Under the pieces are notes generated by a model. That model was not told the origin of the DNA. It saw only the letters and a program-made list of their open reading frames with translations, and did no database searches. Shown piece by piece: positions 24,592-32,342 of a DNA stretch of 64,000 nt; within the stretch, counting starts at the first letter, position 1; every line of letters begins with the position of its first letter. The stretch covers positions 187,189-251,188 of the forward strand of contig JAGVWE010000004.1 of NCBI GenBank assembly GCA_018304425.1, read 5' to 3'. Made by a program: the position numbers and the translations under genes. The stretch is from Candidatus Iainarchaeum sp. (GTDB lineage: Archaea > Iainarchaeota > Iainarchaeia > Iainarchaeales > UBA10219).

Positions 24592-25503
24592 CTATGCTTT
24601 GGGTTTCCGGAAGGAGCGAGGAACCCTTCGTGGCCGCCCATACCGATTACCATACCTTTTGAGTATTTTTAGATAGTCAGTTTTTCTTTGCCCTTCCCTT
24701 AACTCCGATTGCCACGTTCGCTTGAAAGGGAACCAGTGCTCTACCAAATAACGTGTATTTTTCCCGGTAATACCCAGGGAAGCAAGCGCTTCCCCCTGGT
24801 GGGTGGCAAGGTTTAATACATGGGTAGCCCCAAAAAAAGCTGCATCTGGTTTTTCGCGCCGGAGCCGGGTCAAAAAGCCTTTTTCCCTTAAATGCTCGTA
24901 AGAGTAGTAAAATTTTCCGCGCCACCTTTTGAGAAAGAGCCGATCTTTTGCGGGAAGTCCCGTACGCTGGCTTTCTAATAGCTTGTCTGCTTTCATCCCT
25001 GTTGGTTCTACTCTATCATTGTATCTTAGTGCAATGGCCGATTCCATTGGCACCACCTTAACTCCTCTAATTTCAGCGGCTTTAATTAGCTTTGGGAAAA
25101 GAAAAGTTTTGTAGTTTTCAACTATTTCTTCGAACATGCCGAACCTTTCCTTTAAAGAGGTTAGGCTCTTTCTTTTCATTTTGTTCATTCGAATGATCGG
25201 TTCAGCCTCGCGGGGAAACAATTCCAAGAGTCTCTCGTCGCGTTTCTCTCGTGCCACCTGAACTTCTTCGAGAAGTCTGAGTTTACTAGGCAAGTCCTGG
25301 ACCATTCTTTGAACTGGTTCAAGAGAACTTATTTCCGCAGTTTTCCGCCAGTCTTTGAGCCGTCGGGGAGTCATTTCAAGTCCAAGCACGCTCCCCGGCT
25401 GCATTCCTTCAACTATTTTCAGGGCTTGGTGCACAACCCAGTTTGGAACCGGGTTCCGTGGGTTTCCATGGTGTACGCCAACGAGAAGGGTCATTTTTTC
25501 CAC
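24592..25503 (-). CDS. TraB/ChaN-like protein of unknown function
   Basis: This 303-residue soluble, basic protein opens MTLLVGVHHGNPRN. It has VLGLEMTPRR near residue 40, VVPMESAIALRYND in the middle and AAFFGATHVLNL near residue 225. The paired His motifs and central Glu match the TraB/ChaN/EreA-like metal-dependent superfamily, though this assignment is by eye. Codon use and base composition are noticeably more AT-rich than in the neighbours, suggesting recent acquisition. It lies between a Fic/Doc gene and tRNA-Thr. Confidence 0.5.
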   Translation of the reverse strand: MEKMTLLVGVHHGNPRNPVPNWVVHQALKIVEGMQPGSVLGLEMTPRRLKDWRKTAEISSLEPVQRMVQDLPSKLRLLEEVQVAREKRDERLLELFPREAEPIIRMNKMKRKSLTSLKERFGMFEEIVENYKTFLFPKLIKAAEIRGVKVVPMESAIALRYNDRVEPTGMKADKLLESQRTGLPAKDRLFLKRWRGKFYYSYEHLREKGFLTRLRREKPDAAFFGATHVLNLATHQGEALASLGITGKNTRYLVEHWFPFKRTWQSELREGQRKTDYLKILKRYGNRYGRPRRVPRSFRKPKA

Positions 25504-25507
25504 CTAA

Positions 25508-25629
25508 AGCCTCCGGCGAGATTTGAACTCGCGACCTGCTGATGGCTTGCGCAACGCACTACCACCCCTTGCGGGGAAGTAGTTACCGCGTTACAAGTCA
25601 GCTGCTCTACCAGGCTGAGCCACGGAGGC
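25508..25629 (-). tRNA. tRNA-Thr (TGT) with 48-nt intron
   Basis: The acceptor is GCCTCCG/CGGAGGC, the D-stem GCTC/GAGC, the anticodon stem GCTGA/TCAGC with loop CTTGTA plus A38, and the T-arm GCGAG-TTCAAAT-CTCGC. The intron occupies 25544-25591 at 37/38 and contains a CCCCGCAAGGGG hairpin. Confidence 0.92.
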
Positions 25630-25724
25630 ATTCAAGGCCTACCAATCTATGGAGGCTAAATGGTTTATAACCGTTGATTGTCGGGTCAGAATGGTATAAA
25701 TACGGCTTAGGACATAAGCCTTTT

Positions 25725-27692
25725 ATGCCAGGGAAGCTTCCCCGCAAGTCAGGGCCTCCGCCACGCGCTGCAGATGAAGCCCGGCGCGTGCTCCTGCGTT
25801 TCGCCCCCTTGGAAGCCGAAACCCTGGACCAGCGCCTGCTCAGGCTCAGAGAATACATCGCCGCCCGCCGGCGCCTGCTGAAGCGGGTGTCCGAGAACAC
25901 GGTTTCCAAGGTCCTCCGAGCAGAACCCTCGATGGCTTTCGCCCGCCGGCTCACGCCCACCCAAGTCATCCGACAAACGTTGGTGCCGTTCGCCCCGAAA
26001 CCCGGTGAATCGGAGGCCGACCGCGCCGCCCGCGTGGCGGGCCTCGTGGAAGCCCGCAAGAAGCTGCAAACGATTTTTGGCGTCCACTACCGCCAAATAG
26101 GGGAGACCATTCGCGGCCATCCGGAACTCTCGTTCGCCCGACGGCCCCACGGCGTCTATTATGGGAAACCTCGCACGAAGCCGAGGTACAAGACCGACTT
26201 CAAGCGCAGAAGCGGAGTGGCCGACCGCGTCCACGAAATCCTGGCGCCCCTCGCGCCGCCCACGCGACCGGAATCTCCCGAGGCGCGCACCGAACGCCTC
26301 GCGCGGGTCAGGGGAGTCATCACGTTTTTGGGCCTTGAATTGGGTGAAAAAGCCGTGGCACGCGAGATAAGCCAATCACCCGCGCTGGCATTCGCCCGTC
26401 TCTACCGCTCCCAATCGGAAGAAATCCGCGACCGCCTGCTCGAGGTCGCTTTCACCAACCCGAGAAAGATTTCCAACGCCTACCGGAAGCTGGTCACGCG
26501 GTTTGGTCTCGTGAACGTCAACACGGTCTTACGCCGTTATCCGGAGACGCGGTTCGCGGCATCCAAAGTCGTCGTAACCAGTCGGACCCATGGCGTGCCA
26601 GGCGGGCAGGTTCTGTCCACCAGACGCAAGTTTGCGTTGCGCACTCCCGCCGACTGGCGCCGCGCCTACCCAGGCATGCCTTCCTTCAAGGGCGAACCCC
26701 TGCCCACCATCCTTCGCATTGGCCGCAGGCTCGCGGCCGTGCGCGACAAGGGTACTGCAGCGGTCTTGGCCCGCGTGCGCCGCCTCGAGGAAACCTATGG
26801 CGCCCAGGCCATCAGCGAAGCCCTCCACGCCTATCCTGCGCTCGAGTCCTTAACGGCGTATTCGGACCAGGCGAGCAAGCACCTTCGTCGCTTCCCCATC
26901 TACCGTCTCACCCCGAGCCAGCGCCAGGACATCGTCCGCTATTACAAGCGCTATAAAAGCGTCCCAAAGCTCGTCTCCTATTTCAAGGACATGGGTGTGA
27001 GACTGCGTGGGCACGAAGTTTCGCTGGTGCTGGAGGTTGCGGGCGTCACCCCGGTTCCACTCGCCGTGCGCCGCCACGAGAAAAAAGTGGCCAGAGAAAC
27101 CGCCAAGGCCGCCAGGACCGCGCAATCCGAGCCGAAGCAAAGGATTCGTCGCAACAATCTGCCAGAGGCCGCGTGCAGGGCACTCGTCGAGGAAAACTTG
27201 CCGAACATTCGCGGGGGCGTGGCGAACGCCTTATGGAGCCTGGTTCGAATCAGGTCGTTTGCCGAGATCCTGCCGGTCATCGTCGAGCGCGTCGTCCGCG
27301 AGCTTCCGTTCGCGCGGCTGCCGGGCGAGCCGCACTTGAGGCCCTACCTCGTGCAGATGGCGAAATTCCAGACGTTCAATCTCGCGAAGGAAGAAGGCTG
27401 GCTCCGAAGAAAAGGCGCGCGGGACGTGGCCTTCGCGCCCGGCGCCGAGGAATCCGTGCCAAGCCACGAGCTTCGGCCTGACCAACTGGTCGAAGTGCCG
27501 GAAGACCTGCGTCCGCATTTCCGCGCCCTCGCCGACAAGTCGGGGCTGGACAAACGTGAGCGCATGGCCTTCAACGCCTTGTCGGAAGGGAAAAACAGCA
27601 ATCAAATCCGCGCCTATTTGGCTTTGCATACCGGCGCGTGGACCCGCATGCGGCGCAGCATCCAGGAAAAAATCGGGCGCCAGCTCGATTAG
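25725..27692 (+). CDS. Helix-repeat, helix-turn-helix protein of unknown function
   Basis: This basic protein has about 655 residues. I chose ATG 25725 because the TATA box tataaatac (25694-25702) lies 27 nt upstream, giving a leaderless start; the track start at 25674 precedes the TATA. The N-terminal half shows about four to five divergent helical modules, each ending in a similar phrase: EPSMAFARR, HPELSFARR, SPALAFARL, YPETRFAAS. A middle segment (LTPSQRQDIVRYYKRYKSV) and the C-terminus (ALSEGKNSNQIRAYLALHTG) look like helix-turn-helix units, the latter similar to sigma region 4 or LuxR-type. It is probably nucleic-acid binding. No known family is recognised. Confidence 0.6.
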   Translation: MPGKLPRKSGPPPRAADEARRVLLRFAPLEAETLDQRLLRLREYIAARRRLLKRVSENTVSKVLRAEPSMAFARRLTPTQVIRQTLVPFAPKPGESEADRAARVAGLVEARKKLQTIFGVHYRQIGETIRGHPELSFARRPHGVYYGKPRTKPRYKTDFKRRSGVADRVHEILAPLAPPTRPESPEARTERLARVRGVITFLGLELGEKAVAREISQSPALAFARLYRSQSEEIRDRLLEVAFTNPRKISNAYRKLVTRFGLVNVNTVLRRYPETRFAASKVVVTSRTHGVPGGQVLSTRRKFALRTPADWRRAYPGMPSFKGEPLPTILRIGRRLAAVRDKGTAAVLARVRRLEETYGAQAISEALHAYPALESLTAYSDQASKHLRRFPIYRLTPSQRQDIVRYYKRYKSVPKLVSYFKDMGVRLRGHEVSLVLEVAGVTPVPLAVRRHEKKVARETAKAARTAQSEPKQRIRRNNLPEAACRALVEENLPNIRGGVANALWSLVRIRSFAEILPVIVERVVRELPFARLPGEPHLRPYLVQMAKFQTFNLAKEEGWLRRKGARDVAFAPGAEESVPSHELRPDQLVEVPEDLRPHFRALADKSGLDKRERMAFNALSEGKNSNQIRAYLALHTGAWTRMRRSIQEKIGRQLD

Positions 27693-27724
27693 CCTTGGCG
27701 ACTCGGACACCCAGAACAAGCCTG

Positions 27725-27970
27725 CTACCCCTCAAGCAGTCTGAAGAATTCCTCGCGCGTCAGTCCGCAGTCCGTCAGGATCCCTTTCAAAGTGCCCAGC
27801 GGCAGGCCGCCGCCATGCAGGGAAACCGTGGTGTGCCGGTACTGGCCCTTATGGTTTCCGGCCAGTTGCACATGGGACCCCTTGCTATAACGCACGGGCA
27901 CTATCCCGATTTTGGCGAGCGCCTTGATCAACTTCTTGGGTTTCACGGGTGGAAGGTGGCCGTTGCTCAT
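27725..27970 (-). CDS. hicA: HicA-like mRNA interferase toxin
   Basis: This 81-residue double-stranded-RNA-binding-like toxin has the helix PKKLIKALAKIGIVPVRYSKGSHVQL, containing the conserved GSH with the catalytic His, followed by HTTVSLHGGGLPLGTLKGIL. HicA cleaves mRNA. It lies 51 nt downstream of the HicB-like gene in the same operon, an antitoxin-first order. Confidence 0.85.
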   Translation of the reverse strand: MSNGHLPPVKPKKLIKALAKIGIVPVRYSKGSHVQLAGNHKGQYRHTTVSLHGGGLPLGTLKGILTDCGLTREEFFRLLEG

Positions 27971-28021
27971 GCAATTCCCTTGTTGGGCAACAAGGTTCAG
28001 CCAACCGAATCAGTGAGCCAT

Positions 28022-28225
28022 CTACTCTTTTTGTCCCAAATGAATGGATAGTGCGTCCGACAAATTCCTGAACGCGTCCCGCATGCTTTTGCCGTAGGTG
28101 TTGATGTGGTACTTGTCGCACCGCACCAAAACGTTTTTGCCCTCTCGCCAGACCTTGACGTCAATCGTTTCCGATTCCTTCCCGTGCTTCATGGAAAGGA
28201 CGCTTGATTGGGTTGTCGTGGTCAT
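28022..28225 (-). CDS. hicB: HicB-like antitoxin
   Basis: This 67-residue partial RNase H-like antitoxin has IDVKVWREGKNVLVRC strands, then TYGKSMRDAFRNLSDALSIHLG, the helix common to HicB proteins. It lacks a C-terminal DNA-binding domain. It precedes hicA and would neutralise it. Confidence 0.75.
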   Translation of the reverse strand: MTTTTQSSVLSMKHGKESETIDVKVWREGKNVLVRCDKYHINTYGKSMRDAFRNLSDALSIHLGQKE

Positions 28226-28279
28226 GTTCTCCCGATACCATTTACCCTTGAAGGACTTAATATAGGTTTGGTTGAAAAA

Positions 28280-28352
28280 TGCCCCGGCCGGGATTTGAAC
28301 CCGGGTCTCCGCCGTGAGAGGGCGGAATCCTTGGCCTCTAGACTACCGAGGC
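28280..28352 (-). tRNA. tRNA-Glu (CTC)
   Basis: This is a 73-nt cloverleaf with acceptor GCCTCGG/CCGGGGC (one G-T pair), anticodon stem CCGCC/GGCGG with loop CTCTCAC, and T-arm CCGGG-TTCAAAT-CCCGG. It has no intron. Confidence 0.92.
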
Positions 28353-28519
28353 AAATGGCTTTTTGACCGACTTTATTTGGGGGGGCGCCTGCCTCTCACC
28401 CTACGCCCTGAGGCCCTACAAAAACGGTCAGGCCAATCCCTTTGGGCTTGCAAGGGTTTTAATGGGTTTCCCTGGCACCCACGCAACCCTTAAATAGGGC
28501 CTCCGAGCCAATTATATCC

Positions 28520-29260
28520 ATGACTACCGGCCTCCACCCCGCCTCTCCGAGATTTCCCCGGCTGGCAGCGGCCGCGAGGACCGCCCGCGAGGTCATGGCA
28601 AAGGGCAAGAGGAAGCGGAATGCGGCCCTACTGGGGACCGCGCTCCTCGGTGGCCTGGTGCTGAGCAAGGTGGCGGCCCGCTCCCCCGCAGAGAAGCTGC
28701 GCGCGAGGGAGATAGAGGTCGCGCAGCAAATCCTGGAGAATCCGCGCTTCCCCGTGCCGCGGAGGGTCTATCTAACCGGGGACGCCAAACTGGATTCCCC
28801 CGGCAACTGCACGGGCTGGGTGCGGAACCTCGCTTCCCGACTGTATGGGCGGAACTATGAGACCGGCAGGAACGCCTTCGTCTTCGCCGAGTGCAACAAG
28901 GTCCTCGAACGCAGGTGGGGTAAAGGGGCGAACGGACAGTATGTCAGGACGGGCTTCACGCAGGCCGAAATCGTCGACCGCATCGCGTCCGGTGTCATCA
29001 AGCCCGGCACCGCCATCGGCACCTATTATGCTGACAGCCCCCACAACCTGGAGGGGGCACCCTACTCGCATGTCGTCATGTACTTGGGCCCGCAACTCGT
29101 GATGGAACCCGTGATGGAGAACGGGAAGGGGGTCCAGCGCATGAGAGTCGTCCACTGGTTCGGCCACAACTTCGTGAAGGGGCCCGCCACGGCTCCCCTC
29201 GAGAGCTTTTTCGCTTCCGGTTCGAGGCTCCAATTCCTTGATATCCTGCGTCCGAAATGA
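28520..29260 (+). CDS. Membrane-anchored NlpC/P60-like cysteine amidase or peptidase
   Basis: This 246-residue protein has one hydrophobic segment (about 38-52, AALLGTALLGGLVLS), probably an anchor. The body has NCTGWVRNLASRLYG, with a candidate nucleophile Cys, and about 130 residues later SHVVMYLG, the His strand typical of NlpC/P60- and CHAP-like papain folds. It would cut an amide or peptide outside the cell. TATA ttaaata (28490-28496) lies 27 nt upstream of the ATG, implying a leaderless mRNA. Confidence 0.6.
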   Translation: MTTGLHPASPRFPRLAAAARTAREVMAKGKRKRNAALLGTALLGGLVLSKVAARSPAEKLRAREIEVAQQILENPRFPVPRRVYLTGDAKLDSPGNCTGWVRNLASRLYGRNYETGRNAFVFAECNKVLERRWGKGANGQYVRTGFTQAEIVDRIASGVIKPGTAIGTYYADSPHNLEGAPYSHVVMYLGPQLVMEPVMENGKGVQRMRVVHWFGHNFVKGPATAPLESFFASGSRLQFLDILRPK

Positions 29261-29266
29261 CGGAAG

Positions 29267-29341
29267 TGCCGTGGGGCAGATTTGAACCGCCGACCCCCAG
29301 ATTATGAGTCTGGTGCTCTAACCAGGCTGAGCTACCACGGC
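29267..29341 (-). tRNA. tRNA-Met (CAT), elongator-type
   Basis: This 75-nt cloverleaf has acceptor GCCGTGG/CCACGGC, anticodon stem CCAGA/TCTGG with loop CTCATAA, and T-arm GGCGG-TTCAAAT-CTGCC. The anticodon stem lacks the three G-C pairs of initiators. A C34-modified tRNA-Ile2 cannot be excluded by sequence alone. Confidence 0.88.
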
Positions 29342-29377
29342 AAAAGAAGTCGCGTAGGGATTTACCGCATAAAACAT

Positions 29378-30073
29378 TTATAAGGCTTTTTCAGGGTGGG
29401 CGAACGCCTTAAGGTGGTCGGCGCGGTCGATCAATCGGATGTGCTTGTCGTGCAAGACCAGTTTGTCGGCGTAGCCGAGGAACAACCCGGTTTCGAGGAC
29501 TCCGGCCAGGTCCTTGGCCTGGAAGTCGAGGTCCTCGTAGGAGTAGAGGTTGTCGACTTTGACGTCCACCAGGTAGTTGCCGGTCTCGGTTTTGAATGGC
29601 GTGCCGTGTTCCAATCGAAGCGAGGCCCTGCCCATGCGTTCGAGTGCGGCCAGGGTCCGCTTCCAGCCGAAGGCCGCGACCTCGAAGGGAATGCTTCCAT
29701 GCAGGCGTTCGACGAGGTGTCGTGCCTCCGCGACCACGAACAATTCGGCCGCGCTCTGGGCAATCATCTTGTCGAGGATGAGCGAGTGCGTGTCGCGTTT
29801 CACGTAGTTCAGGTCCTCGTCGACTTGCGCGGCGAACTCGATGCCTACATCCACTTCATGGTCGTTGAGGGAAACCATGGGCAGATGGCAGGCGGAGGCG
29901 AGGGCGGCCAGCCGCGCCGAGCCCGGAACGAACTTCACGTGGATGCCGCGTTGCTCGGCGGACAACGCGAGCTTTTTCACGAACCTTTCCCCGGCCTCGG
30001 AGGTGCCGATGCTCACGACGTCTCCGTCGTGCACGTACCTGGCGACGAAGTCCTCCATGGATTGCTCGTGCAT
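29378..30073 (-). CDS. rpiA: Ribose-5-phosphate isomerase A, divergent
   Basis: This 231-residue RpiA-like protein has VSIGTSEAGERFVKKLA in place of the GxGST loop, SIPFEVAAFGWKRTLAALERMG, TETGNYLVDVKV, and VLETGLFLGYADKLVL at the C-terminus. The canonical DGADE motif is replaced by a VGIEFAAQVDED-type segment, so catalytic residues have shifted or diverged. It would supply ribose-5-phosphate for PRPP, which both the his and trp pathways consume. Start M1 (30073) or M6 are both possible. Confidence 0.75.
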   Translation of the reverse strand: MHEQSMEDFVARYVHDGDVVSIGTSEAGERFVKKLALSAEQRGIHVKFVPGSARLAALASACHLPMVSLNDHEVDVGIEFAAQVDEDLNYVKRDTHSLILDKMIAQSAAELFVVAEARHLVERLHGSIPFEVAAFGWKRTLAALERMGRASLRLEHGTPFKTETGNYLVDVKVDNLYSYEDLDFQAKDLAGVLETGLFLGYADKLVLHDKHIRLIDRADHLKAFAHPEKAL

Positions 30074-30158
30074 AGGACCATTAATAGGGTTTAACCGTTA
30101 TTTAAGGGTTTCTGGGGCTTTTGGCAAGGTTTTTATGTTCCCACAGCGTAGTCCTATT

Positions 30159-30923
30159 ATGGCCAAGCCCGCGCGTCCCGAAATAAAGAAGCCCAGGCAA
30201 TTCAATGCCTTTGAGCGCTTCATGCTTGGGCGGGCCGTCCGCCGCGCCTTTCCCACCCACAAGGGAAGCGAGTTGCGGAGGAAAGTCGAAGAATACCGCT
30301 CGGATTTTGAAAGCGAAATGGCGCGGGTCCGTTACGTTCCAAAAAAGCGTTTGCGGCCCATGGGTTTCGTGCAGCGGTGGAAAGCCAGGAAGCTCATCGA
30401 CCACATGGAATACCCTTTGCCGGCAGGGGCTCCCGAAGTGGAGAGGGAATTGGTTGCGCGGCGGTTAACGGCTGCCAAGACTTTCCTGCGCAGGCTGGCA
30501 GCGGATCCCCTGACGCGGCGCGCCTTGTTTGATGCATTCCATACGAGCCTCCTGAAAACGATTACCGCTGAGTTGTCAGCGCGTGATTTTCCAACAAAGA
30601 CCTTTGTTGATAGCAAGGAGAGAACCCGGCCCGGTGCCCGGCGGTTCAGGCTTTACTCGAAAGAAAAAAGCGCGGAAGCTGGTGGCAAGCAGAGCCAGCT
30701 TCACTTGTATGCCAGGCCCGTTGAAGGCGGTTACTCGGAGCTGGCCGAGCACGAGTTAACCCATTTGGCCATCTGCATGGAGGCCTTGGAGAACCCCCAC
30801 GGCTTCACCCTGTCGAAACGCCAGTATTCAGCCATCCTGGTGCGGGTGCGGCGGATTTTGGGTGAACACCCCAGCCTTTCAGCCAAAGAATTTTATTCCC
30901 ATTATGCGGAAGTCATGAGGTGA
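30159..30923 (+). CDS. Predicted zinc metallopeptidase-like protein (HELTH), paralog 1
   Basis: This protein has 254 residues from ATG 30159 (MAKPARPEIKKPRQ). A TATA-like tttttatg sits 27 nt upstream, so the track start at 29841, inside rpiA on the other strand, is rejected. The only recognisable motif is AEHELTHLAICMEA, an HExxH zinc signature near residue 195 in a mostly helical basic protein. There is no signal peptide. It is a tandem paralog of the next gene (shared MAKP..PEI.KPR start, YPLPA, LLKT, HE(L/F)xHLAI.ME). The family is not recognised. Confidence 0.6.
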   Translation: MAKPARPEIKKPRQFNAFERFMLGRAVRRAFPTHKGSELRRKVEEYRSDFESEMARVRYVPKKRLRPMGFVQRWKARKLIDHMEYPLPAGAPEVERELVARRLTAAKTFLRRLAADPLTRRALFDAFHTSLLKTITAELSARDFPTKTFVDSKERTRPGARRFRLYSKEKSAEAGGKQSQLHLYARPVEGGYSELAEHELTHLAICMEALENPHGFTLSKRQYSAILVRVRRILGEHPSLSAKEFYSHYAEVMR

Positions 30924-30927
30924 ATGG

Positions 30928-31713
30928 ATGGCCAAACCAAGGCACCCAGAAATATTGAAGCCCAGGCCGCTCACCCGGGCCCAGAGCCGTTTTGTCAGGC
31001 GGCGGGTGCGAAAGGAGACCCCTGGCAGGACGGCGCGCAGTAGAACGAAGGCAGTCCGTGCACGGATTGAAGCAATCGAGCACGATATCGCGAGGCTGCG
31101 GTATATTCCCAAGCCGGTTCTCCTGCCCATGCATGGACTCGCCAGCGAGAAGACCCGAACCCTGATTCGGGAGATGTATTATCCCTTGCCGGCCAATGCA
31201 TCGGCTGAATGCAGGTCGCTGGTCGAGCAACGGCTGTCAGCAGCAAAGCAGTTCCTTTACAAGCAATGGAAAAACCCCTCGCTGTCGCAGGCTTTGTTCA
31301 ATTCCTATTACAGTGGTTTGCTGAAAACACTGGTCACCGAACTCTATTGGCGCAGAGACGTTCTGCAAGACGCGCAATTCACGTTCCTTGAAAGCCCGAT
31401 GATTGGTTCCCGCCGGCGGTTTCCCAGTTATGAGCCGAAGCAGAGGCAATTGGCAGCTATTCTAAAAGGTGGGACGCTGACCCCAAAGCAACACGCCTTG
31501 TATGCTTCGCCCAATGAAACCGGCAGGTCAGAGCTCAGGGAACACGAATTCATGCACTTGGCCATTGGCATGGAGATTTTCAGGCGCCCTGAAAGTTTTG
31601 ACCTCGAAAAAGCCTACAAGCGAGTGGTTGGAAAAGTGAAGCGGATTCTCCGGGAAAAACAAGTCTATTCCCCCGTGGAATTCTACGCTGAATACCAAAA
31701 AACCATGGACTGA
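30928..31713 (+). CDS. Predicted zinc metallopeptidase-like protein (HEFMH), paralog 2
   Basis: This 261-residue paralog of the preceding gene starts 4 nt after its stop. Conserved between the two are ARLRYIPK/ARVRYVPK, YPLPA(N/G)A, AAKQFL/AAKTFL, LLKTLVTEL/LLKTITAEL and the HExxH stretch REHEFMHLAIGMEI. The conservation of HExxHLAI.ME suggests that metal binding matters. Substrate and role are unknown; neither copy has a secretion signal. Confidence 0.6.
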   Translation: MAKPRHPEILKPRPLTRAQSRFVRRRVRKETPGRTARSRTKAVRARIEAIEHDIARLRYIPKPVLLPMHGLASEKTRTLIREMYYPLPANASAECRSLVEQRLSAAKQFLYKQWKNPSLSQALFNSYYSGLLKTLVTELYWRRDVLQDAQFTFLESPMIGSRRRFPSYEPKQRQLAAILKGGTLTPKQHALYASPNETGRSELREHEFMHLAIGMEIFRRPESFDLEKAYKRVVGKVKRILREKQVYSPVEFYAEYQKTMD

Positions 31714-31722
31714 CCACGTTAA

Positions 31723-31794
31723 AGCCCTCCCCGGGAATCGAACCCGGGACCTCGTCCTTACCAAGGACGTGCTCTACCACTGAGCCAGGAGGGC
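31723..31794 (-). tRNA. tRNA-Thr (GGT)
   Basis: This 72-nt cloverleaf has acceptor GCCCTCC/GGAGGGC, anticodon stem CGTCC/GGACG with loop TTGGTAA, and T-arm CCCGG-TTCGATT-CCGGG. It has no intron. Confidence 0.92.
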
Positions 31795-31856
31795 CAATAA
31801 TTCAAACTAATTGCCTCCGCAAAGGGTTTTAAAGCTTGGCTCGCCGCTTCCCGGCT

Positions 31857-32342
31857 TCAGCAGCCTAAGAGGTTTTTTTCGACGTAGATGTCCGTCGTGC
31901 CCCCATGGGCCTGGCTGAACACGCGTTTCACGACCTGGAAGCCTTGCGCGCGGTAGAAGGCAAGCGTTTCCGGTTCGCCGCAGAGGATGAACGCGCGGAC
32001 CTTGGCGGCGTGCCGTTGCCGGAACTCGTGCAAGGCTTTTTCCAGCAACTCGGCGCCGAAGCCCGCCCGCTTTTTTTCGGGCAAGACGAGGAACTGCTCG
32101 ATGGTGCCATGCAATGCGCCCGTCTTGCAGTAAATGAAGCCGGTTACTTTCCGGTGTTCCCTGGCCACGAAGCAAAACCGTTTCTTGCCCGCGAAGTGCT
32201 TGACGTAGTCCAGGGTGATGTGGGCAACCCTTTCCTCGAAGGCGTGCGTGGGCAGCTTGTGGTGGTAAGCCGAAATCCAGGAGACCAGGAAGGTTTCCAG
32301 CACGTCCACGGCATCGCTTTCCTCGAACCGCTTGATGAGCAT
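31857..32342 (-). CDS. GNAT-family N-acetyltransferase
   Basis: This 161-residue GNAT protein has QFLVLPEKKRAGFGAELLEKAL as acetyl-CoA motif A (KKRAGFG), CGEPETLAFYRAQGFQVVKR as the C-terminal strand-helix, and an N-terminal ESDAVDVLETFLVSW helix. It starts at the hisS stop (1-nt overlap), so it is co-transcribed with hisS. Substrate unknown. Confidence 0.8.
   Translation of the reverse strand: MLIKRFEESDAVDVLETFLVSWISAYHHKLPTHAFEERVAHITLDYVKHFAGKKRFCFVAREHRKVTGFIYCKTGALHGTIEQFLVLPEKKRAGFGAELLEKALHEFRQRHAAKVRAFILCGEPETLAFYRAQGFQVVKRVFSQAHGGTTDIYVEKNLLGC

Noticed and set aside
29841-30923. 360-codon version of the first HExxH protein
   Set aside because: The N-terminal 106 residues run antisense through rpiA, and a TATA box stands 27 nt before ATG 30159, which supports the shorter protein.
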